From Shewanella kaireitica (GTDB lineage Bacteria; Pseudomonadota; Gammaproteobacteria; Enterobacterales; Shewanellaceae): 64,000 bases of DNA. A model generated the notes under the pieces. It was not told the origin of the DNA. It saw only the letters and a list, made by a program, of their open reading frames with translations, and ran no database searches. Position numbers and translations under genes: made by a program. The first letter of the stretch is position 1, and each line of letters starts with the position of its first letter. Positions 1 through 8,087 of the stretch are shown one piece after another. The stretch spans positions 124,001-188,000 of the forward strand of contig NZ_JAKIKQ010000005.1 of the NCBI RefSeq assembly GCF_023284045.1, written 5' to 3'.

Positions 1-624
1 GGGTTCAAAGTGCAGGTCTGATGCACCTTTGCGAATGGCGTCGGTGAGAATTTTATTGATATAGATGACGATTGGAGCATCATCCTTACCATCACTTAGC
101 TCTTCATCACGCTTATCGGTATCGGTTACTTCAATGCCAGCAAGCGCTTCTTCATCAATAGCGCTTAAATCGAGAGCAGTAATATCTTCTTCGAGCACGG
201 TTTCCAGTGCTTTAGTGAGTTTATCATCTTCAACCAGAATCGCCTCGGCGTGTAAGCCTGCACTGAATTGAAAATCCTCTAAAGCAGCGATGTTAGTCGG
301 ATCAGATGTGGCAATATACAGGCGATTTCCGCGTTTAAATAGTGGTAAACATTTGTGCTTCTCAATCAGCTTTTTATTTAGGTATTCATCAGGAATAGCC
401 GAGATATCAAATTCGTTGAGATCGAGTAGCGGTGTGCCATATTCTTCGTAACAAAGATCGGCAACTTCACGCGCTGAAAGCAACTGAATGGTCACTAAGG
501 TGCGCACCAAAGACTGTTTGTGTTTTCGGGATTGTGCTATTGCTTCCGCTAACTGTTCTTCGCTAAGCAGTCCTTTGCGAATAAAAAGCGTTGATAATCC
601 CAAATGTAGGCCAGTTGATGGCAT
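1..624 (-). CDS. pilB: Type IV pilus assembly ATPase PilB, N-terminal part (runs off window)
   Basis: The first 208 codons are visible, reading leftward from the ATG at 622-624, and the frame stays open to base 1. The N-terminus (MPSTGLHLGLSTLFIRKGLL) and the following region match the N1/MshEN-type domain of PilB, the cytoplasmic hexameric ATPase that powers pilus extension. The fragment ends at a DLHFEP motif, just at the start of the secretion-ATPase core, so Walker A and B lie outside. It is transcribed in the same direction as pilA, but a gene on the opposite strand now separates the two. Family knowledge: pilB is normally directly downstream of pilA. Confidence 0.93.
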   Translation of the reverse strand, partial: MPSTGLHLGLSTLFIRKGLLSEEQLAEAIAQSRKHKQSLVRTLVTIQLLSAREVADLCYEEYGTPLLDLNEFDISAIPDEYLNKKLIEKHKCLPLFKRGNRLYIATSDPTNIAALEDFQFSAGLHAEAILVEDDKLTKALETVLEEDITALDLSAIDEEALAGIEVTDTDKRDEELSDGKDDAPIVIYINKILTDAIRKGASDLHFEP

Positions 625-978
625 AGGCGTTTCCGTTGCACACAAGTGTAAAAATAATAACGTTTTTTATCGGTTTTGTCATGATTGTTTTTATAAATAA
701 AATTGTAGAAGTGACAAAAATAAGTCGTTAAAACAGTTTGCTTTATACACTTATTTATCAATGGCTTGATGGTTATTTTTTGCCTGTAATTACTTTGAGG
801 TACAAGCTACCATTATAACGCCTTAAAATTGACGTTTTTCTATAGTTGAAATCTCGCTTGCAAATGAATTAATCTGACCATTATTGGGTTGAAATTTAAG
901 TATTAACGATGAGTTGTAGTTAATTCTAACTACGATTGAAAAGTGAATATTCGCATTATTCATGTTTGGAGAGAGAAA
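625..978. other. Intergenic region between pilB and the ligase-like gene
   Basis: About 350 AT-rich bases separate two divergent genes, so promoters for both should lie here. I could not assign a convincing -35/-10 pair. Short open frames in this stretch lack ribosome binding sites and resemble nothing known. Confidence 0.5.
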
Positions 979-2337
979 GTGTCACTGAAGATATATTCTT
1001 GGGCAGTGCTGGTATCATTTACTGTGTGTTCCATACTCGGAACTGTTTTTTCTTATAATATTATCGGTGCAGTCGGAGTTGGTAGTGAATATGATTTAAA
1101 GCGTTTGATTGCGATTGGTTTTATAGGGACTTTTTCACTAGGCCTACTTTTAGTAAAAGGTGTGTACCTACCAGTAGTTTCAAAATCGAGCCAAATCGTA
1201 ATTGCTTGGTTTATCTGTTTTGCTGCCTATTCAGCATTCGTTAGCAAACACCCTTATTGGGGCGCAGTTGAAATTGCAAATATCGGTTTACTAATCATAG
1301 GGTTTTATCTTTTATCAGCATGTATGAGAGCAATTGAACAAGATAAGCTACTCTGCTTTACCTATGTTTTTAGCTTGCTGTTTTCTCTGCTGACATTTTA
1401 CAAATATGTTCTGTTTCTCCTATTTTCCTATTTAGACGCGCAAAGCTTCAATATTCATGGCTTATTATTGGGTTATGTAAACGTAAGATTTTTTAATCAG
1501 CTGCAGGTGATGCTACTGCCACTTCTGTTTCTGCCTTTAGTTTTGCCTGCATTATCAAAATTTAAGCCAATATCCCTTATTTGTATCTCTCTTCATTGGC
1601 TGGCGCTGTTGCAAACCGAAGCACGCGGAGCGGTGATATCACTAATTGCTGCGTTGGTTATTATTGCCATTTTCTTACCAAAAGAAATTCGTAATCACTT
1701 CGTCATTACTTCACTCAAAGCGATGCTATTTGGAATAGTGCTTTGGTTTCTTCTTATATTCCTTATCCCCTACTGGTTAATGGATACAACTAGCTTTCAA
1801 ATCAGAACTGGCTCATCGGGACGTATTGACCTTTGGCTATATGCACTGCAGTCTATCCCTGAACGCCTCTGGACTGGCTTTGGGCCGATGAGTTTCAGCT
1901 GGGCAGAAAACAAACCCTTGTCAAATGCTCATCCTCACAACTCTGTGATGCAATTACTTTATGAATACGGGCTGGTTGTTTGTGTTGTCATTACGGCTTG
2001 GGCTGTTAACTGTGTTTACCAACGTTTAGTGCTTTTGAAAAGAAGTGTGAACAGTAAGTCTATACCGATTATCTATGCAATCGTATCGGCGTTGGTTTAT
2101 TCGTTATTTAGTGGCGTAGTGGTTATGCCAATGGCTCAATTGCTGCTGGTCGTAATGCTTGCACTGTCAGTGCAAACCCTGAGCTTTCAGCATTGTAAGT
2201 TAACTCTGTTACACCGTTTACTGTTGCTTATTCTTATCGTTACAGCCCTATATGTGGTGCTAGGAACATATCAGAGTGAAGAGCTTAAGCGGGCATTTTT
2301 GCCGCGGTTCTGGAATAATGGATTGCTTAGCTATTAA
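979..2337 (+). CDS. O-antigen ligase / pilin oligosaccharyltransferase-like membrane protein
   Basis: An integral membrane protein of about 452 residues with roughly ten hydrophobic segments and a large loop in its second half. That loop carries GRIDLW, GFGPMSFSW and AHPHNSV, the pattern of the Wzy_C/O-antigen ligase superfamily, which includes WaaL, PglL and TfpO. Members transfer lipid-linked glycans at the periplasmic face. Start: the GTG at 979 has GGAGAGA 5-10 bases upstream; an in-frame GTG at 943 adds 12 residues but has a poorer site. It lies on the opposite strand, convergent with pilA and divergent from pilB, which suggests pilin as the acceptor (inference). A plain O-antigen ligase remains possible. 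Confidence 0.72.
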   Translation: MSLKIYSWAVLVSFTVCSILGTVFSYNIIGAVGVGSEYDLKRLIAIGFIGTFSLGLLLVKGVYLPVVSKSSQIVIAWFICFAAYSAFVSKHPYWGAVEIANIGLLIIGFYLLSACMRAIEQDKLLCFTYVFSLLFSLLTFYKYVLFLLFSYLDAQSFNIHGLLLGYVNVRFFNQLQVMLLPLLFLPLVLPALSKFKPISLICISLHWLALLQTEARGAVISLIAALVIIAIFLPKEIRNHFVITSLKAMLFGIVLWFLLIFLIPYWLMDTTSFQIRTGSSGRIDLWLYALQSIPERLWTGFGPMSFSWAENKPLSNAHPHNSVMQLLYEYGLVVCVVITAWAVNCVYQRLVLLKRSVNSKSIPIIYAIVSALVYSLFSGVVVMPMAQLLLVVMLALSVQTLSFQHCKLTLLHRLLLLILIVTALYVVLGTYQSEELKRAFLPRFWNNGLLSY

Positions 2338-2590
2338 TTTTCTAGTGCTTGGTTATTGTTCTTAAAGACTTGTTTTTTGAAGCCGCATGTATGCATAAAA
2401 AGTAGGGACGTGCTTGGCAGGTGTACTAAGTTATGAGGACTGGGATTAGTGAGTTGATAGCTAAAAAACGGAATAAAAGAATTTTGCCCAGTTACATATA
2501 ATCTTGTCATTTTATACTTGAGGCTTTGTGCCGTGGTTATTGATTAGTAGCAAGAACGAGTATTAGTGGAGTTATTATAATCGTAGTTGA
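2338..2590. other. Intergenic region between two convergent genes
   Basis: About 250 bases between the ligase-like gene and the pilA terminator. No open frame with a ribosome binding site and no strong hairpin for the plus-strand gene was seen. Confidence 0.4.
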
Positions 2591-2596
2591 ATAAAA

Positions 2597-2621
2597 ATAA
2601 GCCGCAAAATTAGCGGCTTAT
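2597..2621 (-). terminator. Rho-independent terminator of pilA
   Basis: Nine-base arms ATAAGCCGC and GCGGCTTAT enclose a 7-base loop. On the minus strand a T-rich run follows, 15 bases after the pilA stop codon. Confidence 0.85.
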
Positions 2622-2636
2622 CTATTTTAAAGCTCT

Positions 2637-2987
2637 TTAGCTTCCAGAGCTGTAACCTAGCGTTACAGATTGAGTATCTTGTCCTGGAGCATTTGGGGTA
2701 CCTGTAATTGTATCTGTAACTCCTGTTGGAGTTGTTACACTTGTGCATGCTCCGCCTGTTGGATACGCAGCTACTGTGCCACCTTCGTGTAAGGTAATTA
2801 GCGCTGCGTTGGCATAAGCTTTTAGTTCCATATGGCAAGCGTTTTCTGCGCCTTTCTTGGTGTAATCTTGGTATGCAGGGATAGCAATCGCTGCCAAAAT
2901 ACCGATAATCGCAACAACGATCATCAATTCAATTAGGGTGAAGCCCTTAGCTTTGCTCATTTGTGATTTGTTCATCATGTTTTTCAT
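2637..2987 (-). CDS. pilA: Type IV major pilin PilA (prepilin)
   Basis: A class III signal sequence, KAKG followed by [20 protein letters not shown], defines a type IVa pilin. Cleavage is after the glycine, with the usual Phe at +1 and Glu at +5. The start is the ATG at 2987, preceded by GGAGAT; a longer frame to 2999 has no such site. The precursor is only about 116 residues, short for the family (often 140-170). Two cysteines (ENAC and GGAC) could form the usual disulfide. The chain ends in SSGS, a C-terminal serine. The small size and high Gly/Ser/Thr content leave little room for a full D-region, but the reading frame is clean. Major pilin is favoured over minor pilin because of its position near pilB. 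Confidence 0.92.
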   Translation of the reverse strand: MKNMMNKSQMSKAKGFTLIELMIVVAIIGILAAIAIPAYQDYTKKGAENACHMELKAYANAALITLHEGGTVAAYPTGGACTSVTTPTGVTDTITGTPNAPGQDTQSVTLGYSSGS

Positions 2988-4451
2988 GTCTATCTCCATT
3001 AGAAAGCTTCAAGTAAGTGCTATGTGCCGTTGTTTAATGAGGTCACATATGAATGCACATACCACTACTTAGTTTAATAGTGCTTCAACCTTGCTTGATG
3101 CTCCTGCGCTAGCATGTCGCCAAATCCAAAGCTAATTGTCAGCGGGATAAGCATTAAAGTGGCTGCTTATGCCCGATAAGACGCTTAGCGCGACCTAAGG
3201 TGTCAGTGTCTATCTTTATTTTTAATTGGTGTTACGTTTTATAAATCTAAGGTCTAGCATTTACGCTGCTATAGCTATTTAAACCGCTAGTTCAGCAGCC
3301 ACTTCAACAGTAAGCTCGGCCGTTAGTTTAATATTCCACCTCTTCAAGCAGTTTGAAAAGTTAGTCCCAACGTATCGGTAGATATTTTGGGGCTCTCTTT
3401 TGTAAAAGCTGAAGAGATAACTAAACCCGTTTTACCTCATCATGCATGTTAAATATCTACTGCTTAATTAGCATACATATTTACTCAGCAGTTCTTCCCA
3501 TTTTAGATATAGCCTTGAATAAATTTAACGCTATAACTCAAATTGAAATCGACTTGCTTTGTCCAATTAATAACTCAAGTTAATAATCTCAAAGCCAGAG
3601 GGTCTCGAGTAACTGTCTCGGCTACAGGCAAAGTTAGTACAAAGTTAAATAAATTGGAATAGCTAATGAGCACAAAGTTGCAATCTAATGGCTAATTCAT
3701 CTAAAAGTCGTGTTTGTAGTGTCAAAAAGTTCTAGCAATATATTGTCACAATGGGAGATATTGACGATTAATGCTGTAGTGTCATTTTTAAGGCGCTTAA
3801 AGTTGAATGAATGGTTAAGCGCTGTCTAAAGCTGCATCGTCAAACGTTTTGCATGTTTTACTGGCTTTTTGCTTTTTTTGTTAACTTGAGCACAGTTTCT
3901 GTTAGCACTGCTGTTGGTTGTTTTTTATGCGTTTTGACACAGGGTTTTGATAGTTCACCAACTTGATCCCGTGCAGGCTTAATCGTGGCTGCTTTACTTG
4001 CTGTTTCGAACTATTTGTTTACATTTGATTAACTTTTTTTTGTGAGCGCAAAGCATGTGCCAAGCCAAACTATATATTAGTGCTCTATATGGCGATTTGG
4101 CTTTTGGTTTTTCTAATAATGGCCTGTTAACTGACTTTTATGCTGGTTTGTGATCTTATTAAATACGGTGGTTGTTTTATAAAAATAGATAATTATTTTG
4201 GGCTGGTTATTATTTCGTCGATATCTATTTACTGTTGCTGCTGGTTAATGGGCAAGAGAAATTAATGTTTAACTGACGGAGAGGAATTAATTGAGCTATT
4301 AGTTTGAATCACGGTGAGGATATACTTGGCGGTTGAATTATGAACAGTGAAAAAAGTCTTTATTGGGAGTTAAACTAAACTCGCTAGAAGAGTTAGCAAA
4401 GGCTTTAAATGAGTAATAAGGCCTTTGCTAAAATAGTGATATTTAATATGG
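2988..4451. other. Long gene-free region upstream of pilA
   Basis: Nearly 1.5 kb of AT-rich DNA lies between the start of pilA and the end of nadC, with no plausible coding frame on either strand. It must hold the pilA promoter, on the minus strand; I looked for a sigma-54 -24/-12 element near 3000-3300 and found none that fits. A hairpin near 3143-3176 (CGGGATAAGCA pairing with TGCTTATGCCCG, one bulge) and an inverted repeat at 4394-4430 are the only structures noted. It may be the remains of deleted genes (inference). Confidence 0.55.
4394..4430. repeat. Inverted repeat downstream of nadC
   Basis: TAGCAAAGGC at 4394-4403 pairs perfectly with GCCTTTGCTA at 4421-4430. It lies just after the nadC stop and could end nadC transcription, although no long T-run follows on the minus strand. 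Confidence 0.5.
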
Positions 4452-5348
<897 letters not shown>

Positions 5349-5534
5349 TTACTGACTTTAAGTCGTAATAGTTTACGGGTAATTTTATATGGAGTTTATC
5401 TTAACATAAAGCCTAGTATTATCGGTTTTAATGTTTCAAATCTATTGGCTTGTTTACGATCCAACATCGGCTATATTCATAGGGTTAAACCTGATAAAGT
5501 GGTAATACTATCTATATAGATTAATAGGCTTAAT

Positions 5535-6077
5535 TTGTCGTTCACTGTGATTGATGGCTGGTTCACTCAAGCGCGCTTTTGTTTATCACCCCATTTTAAT
5601 TTGCGACCGTTAAAAGAAGTTAGTTTGTTAGTTGTGCATAACATCAGTTTGCCGGCGGGCCGCTTTGGCCTACCTTACATTGATCAGCTGTTCCAAGGTT
5701 GTTTAGATATAACTGCAGATCCAAGTTTTAAAGACTTGGAAGGCTTAGAAGTTTCAGCGCATTTTCTTATTCGACGTGACGGCGAGCTGGTGCAGTATGT
5801 GTCGTGTGATGATAGAGCCTGGCATGCTGGTGTGTCTGTCTTTGATGGTAGAACGGGTTGTAATGATTTTGCTTTGGGTGTTGAGCTTGAAGGCACTGAT
5901 GATATTGACTATACCGATCAGCAATACGCCTGCTTAGCTGAGTTGACCAGTGCTTTGCTTGCTCATTATCCGTCGTTAACGCCTGACAGAATTGTGGGCC
6001 ATTGTGATATCGCACCGGGACGAAAAACCGATCCTGGTAATAGTTTTGATTGGCAGCGTTTTAAAGGATTGCTTTAA
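5535..6077 (+). CDS. ampD: 1,6-anhydro-N-acetylmuramoyl-L-alanine amidase AmpD
   Basis: A zinc amidase of the N-acetylmuramoyl-L-alanine amidase type 2 family, about 180 residues. It cleaves the peptide from anhydro-muropeptides in the cytoplasm during cell-wall recycling and so controls AmpR-dependent beta-lactamase induction. Expected zinc ligands are visible: His35 (VVHN), His156 (GHCDIAPGRK) and Asp166 (TDPG); ELEG carries the catalytic Glu. No ATG fits the start. TTG at 5535 follows TAGG at about 6 bases; GTG at 5547 is an alternative that would remove four residues. It is followed 46 bases later by ampE, its usual partner. Confidence 0.95.
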   Translation: MSFTVIDGWFTQARFCLSPHFNLRPLKEVSLLVVHNISLPAGRFGLPYIDQLFQGCLDITADPSFKDLEGLEVSAHFLIRRDGELVQYVSCDDRAWHAGVSVFDGRTGCNDFALGVELEGTDDIDYTDQQYACLAELTSALLAHYPSLTPDRIVGHCDIAPGRKTDPGNSFDWQRFKGLL

Positions 6078-6123
6078 CACTGCTGAACTTGTTTTGTGTT
6101 AGAAGATAGGGGATGGAATACCG

Positions 6124-6975
6124 ATGGCTTTATTTTCGTTATTAATCGCAATTTTCGTTGAGCGGATGCGCTTATTGCCCGATGCTTGGCAATTTGACGT
6201 GCTGTTGGCTAAGTATCATCAGGCGCTATTTGGTGACAAACAAGTGCGTTCGACATTGATGATGGCATTAGCGCTACTATTACCTGCACTGTCGATAAAT
6301 ATCGTCTCTTGGTTTGTATCTGGCATGGTTTGGGGAGCTGTAAGCTTAGTTTTATGGGTTGCAGTTGCCGTCTTGTGTTTTAGCCATAACCAGCAAAGGC
6401 AAGCTTTTAAACGTTATATTCAGGCAGCTTGTCGCGGTGACTCTCAAGCATGTTTCAACTATGCTGCCGAGTTGGATTCTAGCAAATGCCTTGAGTCTGT
6501 GAGCGAACAGGAGTTGGGTGAGCATGTGGGTCAGAGTGTTGCTTGGATCAACTATCGTTATTATGGTGCAATTGCTTTGTACTTAATCATTCTCGGACCG
6601 GTTGGCGCAGTGCTTTATTGTACTGTGCGCTTTTATAGTGAAGATAATCGTAAGCGTGAACTTTCACTACCTTTGGTTGATACCCTGTTATTTATACTTG
6701 ATTGGATCCCAAGCCGTATTTTTGCATTTGGTTATGTACTAAGCGGCCAGTTTAGGCAGTCAATTTCATCTTGGATGGGGTTAGCGTTTAATCCTAAAGC
6801 ACAGGCTCGAGATATTATCACTACAGTCGCTATTGAAGCGGAGGAGCTACCTGAAGCTTCCTCTGCGCCAGTGTGTGTGCAGTCTACGATTGCACTTTTA
6901 CAGCTGAGTAAGCGTAACTTTATCTTACTGATTACCGTACTGTCGTTGATGACAATTTTTGGTGTGGTGAGTTAA
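6124..6975 (+). CDS. ampE: AmpE family inner-membrane protein
   Basis: A protein of 283 residues with about four membrane segments (near the N-terminus, 55-85, 150-175, and the last 20 residues). The conserved block DWIPSRIFAFGYVLSGQF is typical of AmpE/CobD-like proteins. AmpE is encoded with AmpD and has been described as a membrane sensor in beta-lactamase regulation; its biochemical role is not settled. The ATG has AGGGGATGG just upstream. Downstream is a gap of about 290 bases before pdhR. Confidence 0.92.
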   Translation: MALFSLLIAIFVERMRLLPDAWQFDVLLAKYHQALFGDKQVRSTLMMALALLLPALSINIVSWFVSGMVWGAVSLVLWVAVAVLCFSHNQQRQAFKRYIQAACRGDSQACFNYAAELDSSKCLESVSEQELGEHVGQSVAWINYRYYGAIALYLIILGPVGAVLYCTVRFYSEDNRKRELSLPLVDTLLFILDWIPSRIFAFGYVLSGQFRQSISSWMGLAFNPKAQARDIITTVAIEAEELPEASSAPVCVQSTIALLQLSKRNFILLITVLSLMTIFGVVS

Positions 6976-7266
6976 TCACACCAAGGCTTCAACTAAACGT
7001 GAGGGTCTGCTGTGAATAAGCGACCCTCTTTTTGTATCGCTAGAATTTTTAATCGTTACTAATGCAGGCTGTTAAGAGACTTTTCAACAATAAACATATC
7101 AATTGGAACATTGGTCTGACCCCATGTTGAAAAAAATCAGCTATGCTCACACATCGCGCATGGATATGATGCAGATCACGAACTAGACATCTAAAGTGTG
7201 ATTTGATAAAGTGCGCTCAGTCAATTAAATTGGTAAGACCAATTTACAATAGGAGCTGAGAGCCAC
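6976..7266. promoter_or_regulatory. pdhR upstream region with a likely promoter
   Basis: No gene. A possible sigma-70 promoter is TTGATA at 7203-7208, 17 bases, then TAAATT at 7226-7231, placing the PdhR operator over the -10 and start site. A CRP-like sequence, TATGA-N6-TCACG, lies near 7168-7183 (weak). A hairpin suitable for ampE termination was not obvious. Confidence 0.4.
7227..7245. promoter_or_regulatory. PdhR operator
   Basis: A perfect 8-base inverted repeat with a 3-base centre, AAATTGGT-AAG-ACCAATTT. It matches the PdhR consensus ATTGGTnnnACCAAT and lies 21 bases before the pdhR start. It supports autoregulation and pyruvate-responsive control of the whole operon. Confidence 0.9.
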
Positions 7267-8019
7267 ATGGCTTATAGCAAAATAAACCAGCCAAAAATAT
7301 CTGACGTCATTATGGGTCAGTTGGAACAGATGATTCTGGAAGGCAGTATTCAACCAGGACAGAAGCTTCCACCTGAGCGTGAATTGGCGCTGCAGTTTGA
7401 AGTGTCACGCCCATCACTGCGTGAAGCTATTCAAAAGCTAGAAGCAAAAGGCTTGTTGATGCGCCGCCAAGGTGGCGGTACCTATGTAAAAGAACAACTT
7501 TGGCAAAGTCTTGCCGACCCTATCGTTGAACTCATGCATTCAGACTCTGAAAGTCAGTATGACTTACTTGAGTTTCGTCATGCCACTGAAGGCATGATGG
7601 CCTATTTTGCTGCGCTTCGTGGTAATGATGCCGATATGCAAAATATTAAGCGCACCATACTTGAAGTGGAAGCGGCGACGGGTGTTGAAAATCAAGCTAA
7701 TGCGATTGTACGTTTTTATCGTGCAGTGGCTGAAGCATCGCATAATGTGGCGATGCTGCATCTTGTTTTAAGTTTATCTCCTGTGCTGCATAAAAACGTG
7801 GCACAGAACTTAGAGCTTTTAAGCCGACGCGAAGAAGCCTCTACTATGGCAAACGATCACAGACGAGCTCTGCTTGCTGCCATCGTACGCCGTGACCCAG
7901 AAGCAGCAAGAGAGGCCTCCAATGAACACTTAAGTTACATTGAAGAGGTTATGTTGTCTGTAAGGGAAGAAGATAGCCGGTTGCAGCGTAGTCTGCGCCG
8001 TTTAAAGAGCGGTGATTAG
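7267..8019 (+). CDS. pdhR: Pyruvate dehydrogenase complex repressor PdhR
   Basis: A GntR-family, FadR-subfamily regulator of 250 residues. The N-terminal winged helix (SDVIMGQLEQMILEGSIQPG, then LPPERELA and SRPSLREAIQKLE) is standard. The C-terminal all-helical FCD domain starts at about residue 95 and should bind pyruvate. In Escherichia coli PdhR represses the operon until pyruvate binds. Here it is the first gene before aceE, 68 bases upstream, with a consensus operator in front. AGGAGC gives a strong ribosome binding site. Target assignment rests on the operator and the neighbours. Confidence 0.95.
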   Translation: MAYSKINQPKISDVIMGQLEQMILEGSIQPGQKLPPERELALQFEVSRPSLREAIQKLEAKGLLMRRQGGGTYVKEQLWQSLADPIVELMHSDSESQYDLLEFRHATEGMMAYFAALRGNDADMQNIKRTILEVEAATGVENQANAIVRFYRAVAEASHNVAMLHLVLSLSPVLHKNVAQNLELLSRREEASTMANDHRRALLAAIVRRDPEAAREASNEHLSYIEEVMLSVREEDSRLQRSLRRLKSGD

Positions 8020-8087
8020 GCACAAGCCAACACCGTTTTATCCATATTTTTCATTTATTATTAATGTATATAGGGAAGGACAGCGTC

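Noticed and set aside
488..761. Short open frames between pilB and the ligase-like gene
   Set aside because: They overlap pilB in other frames or lack ribosome binding sites.
3000..3300. Sigma-54 promoter for pilA
   Set aside because: The nearest candidate reads CGGCAC-N5-ACTTA on the minus strand, lacking the TTGC -12 element.
7108..7124. Second PdhR-like box (ATTGGT-CTG-ACCCCA) upstream of the true operator
   Set aside because: Only the left half matches. The reverse complement GGGGTCAGACCAAT resembles debris of a dispersed repeat that also shows up near 56513, so a PdhR role is not supported.
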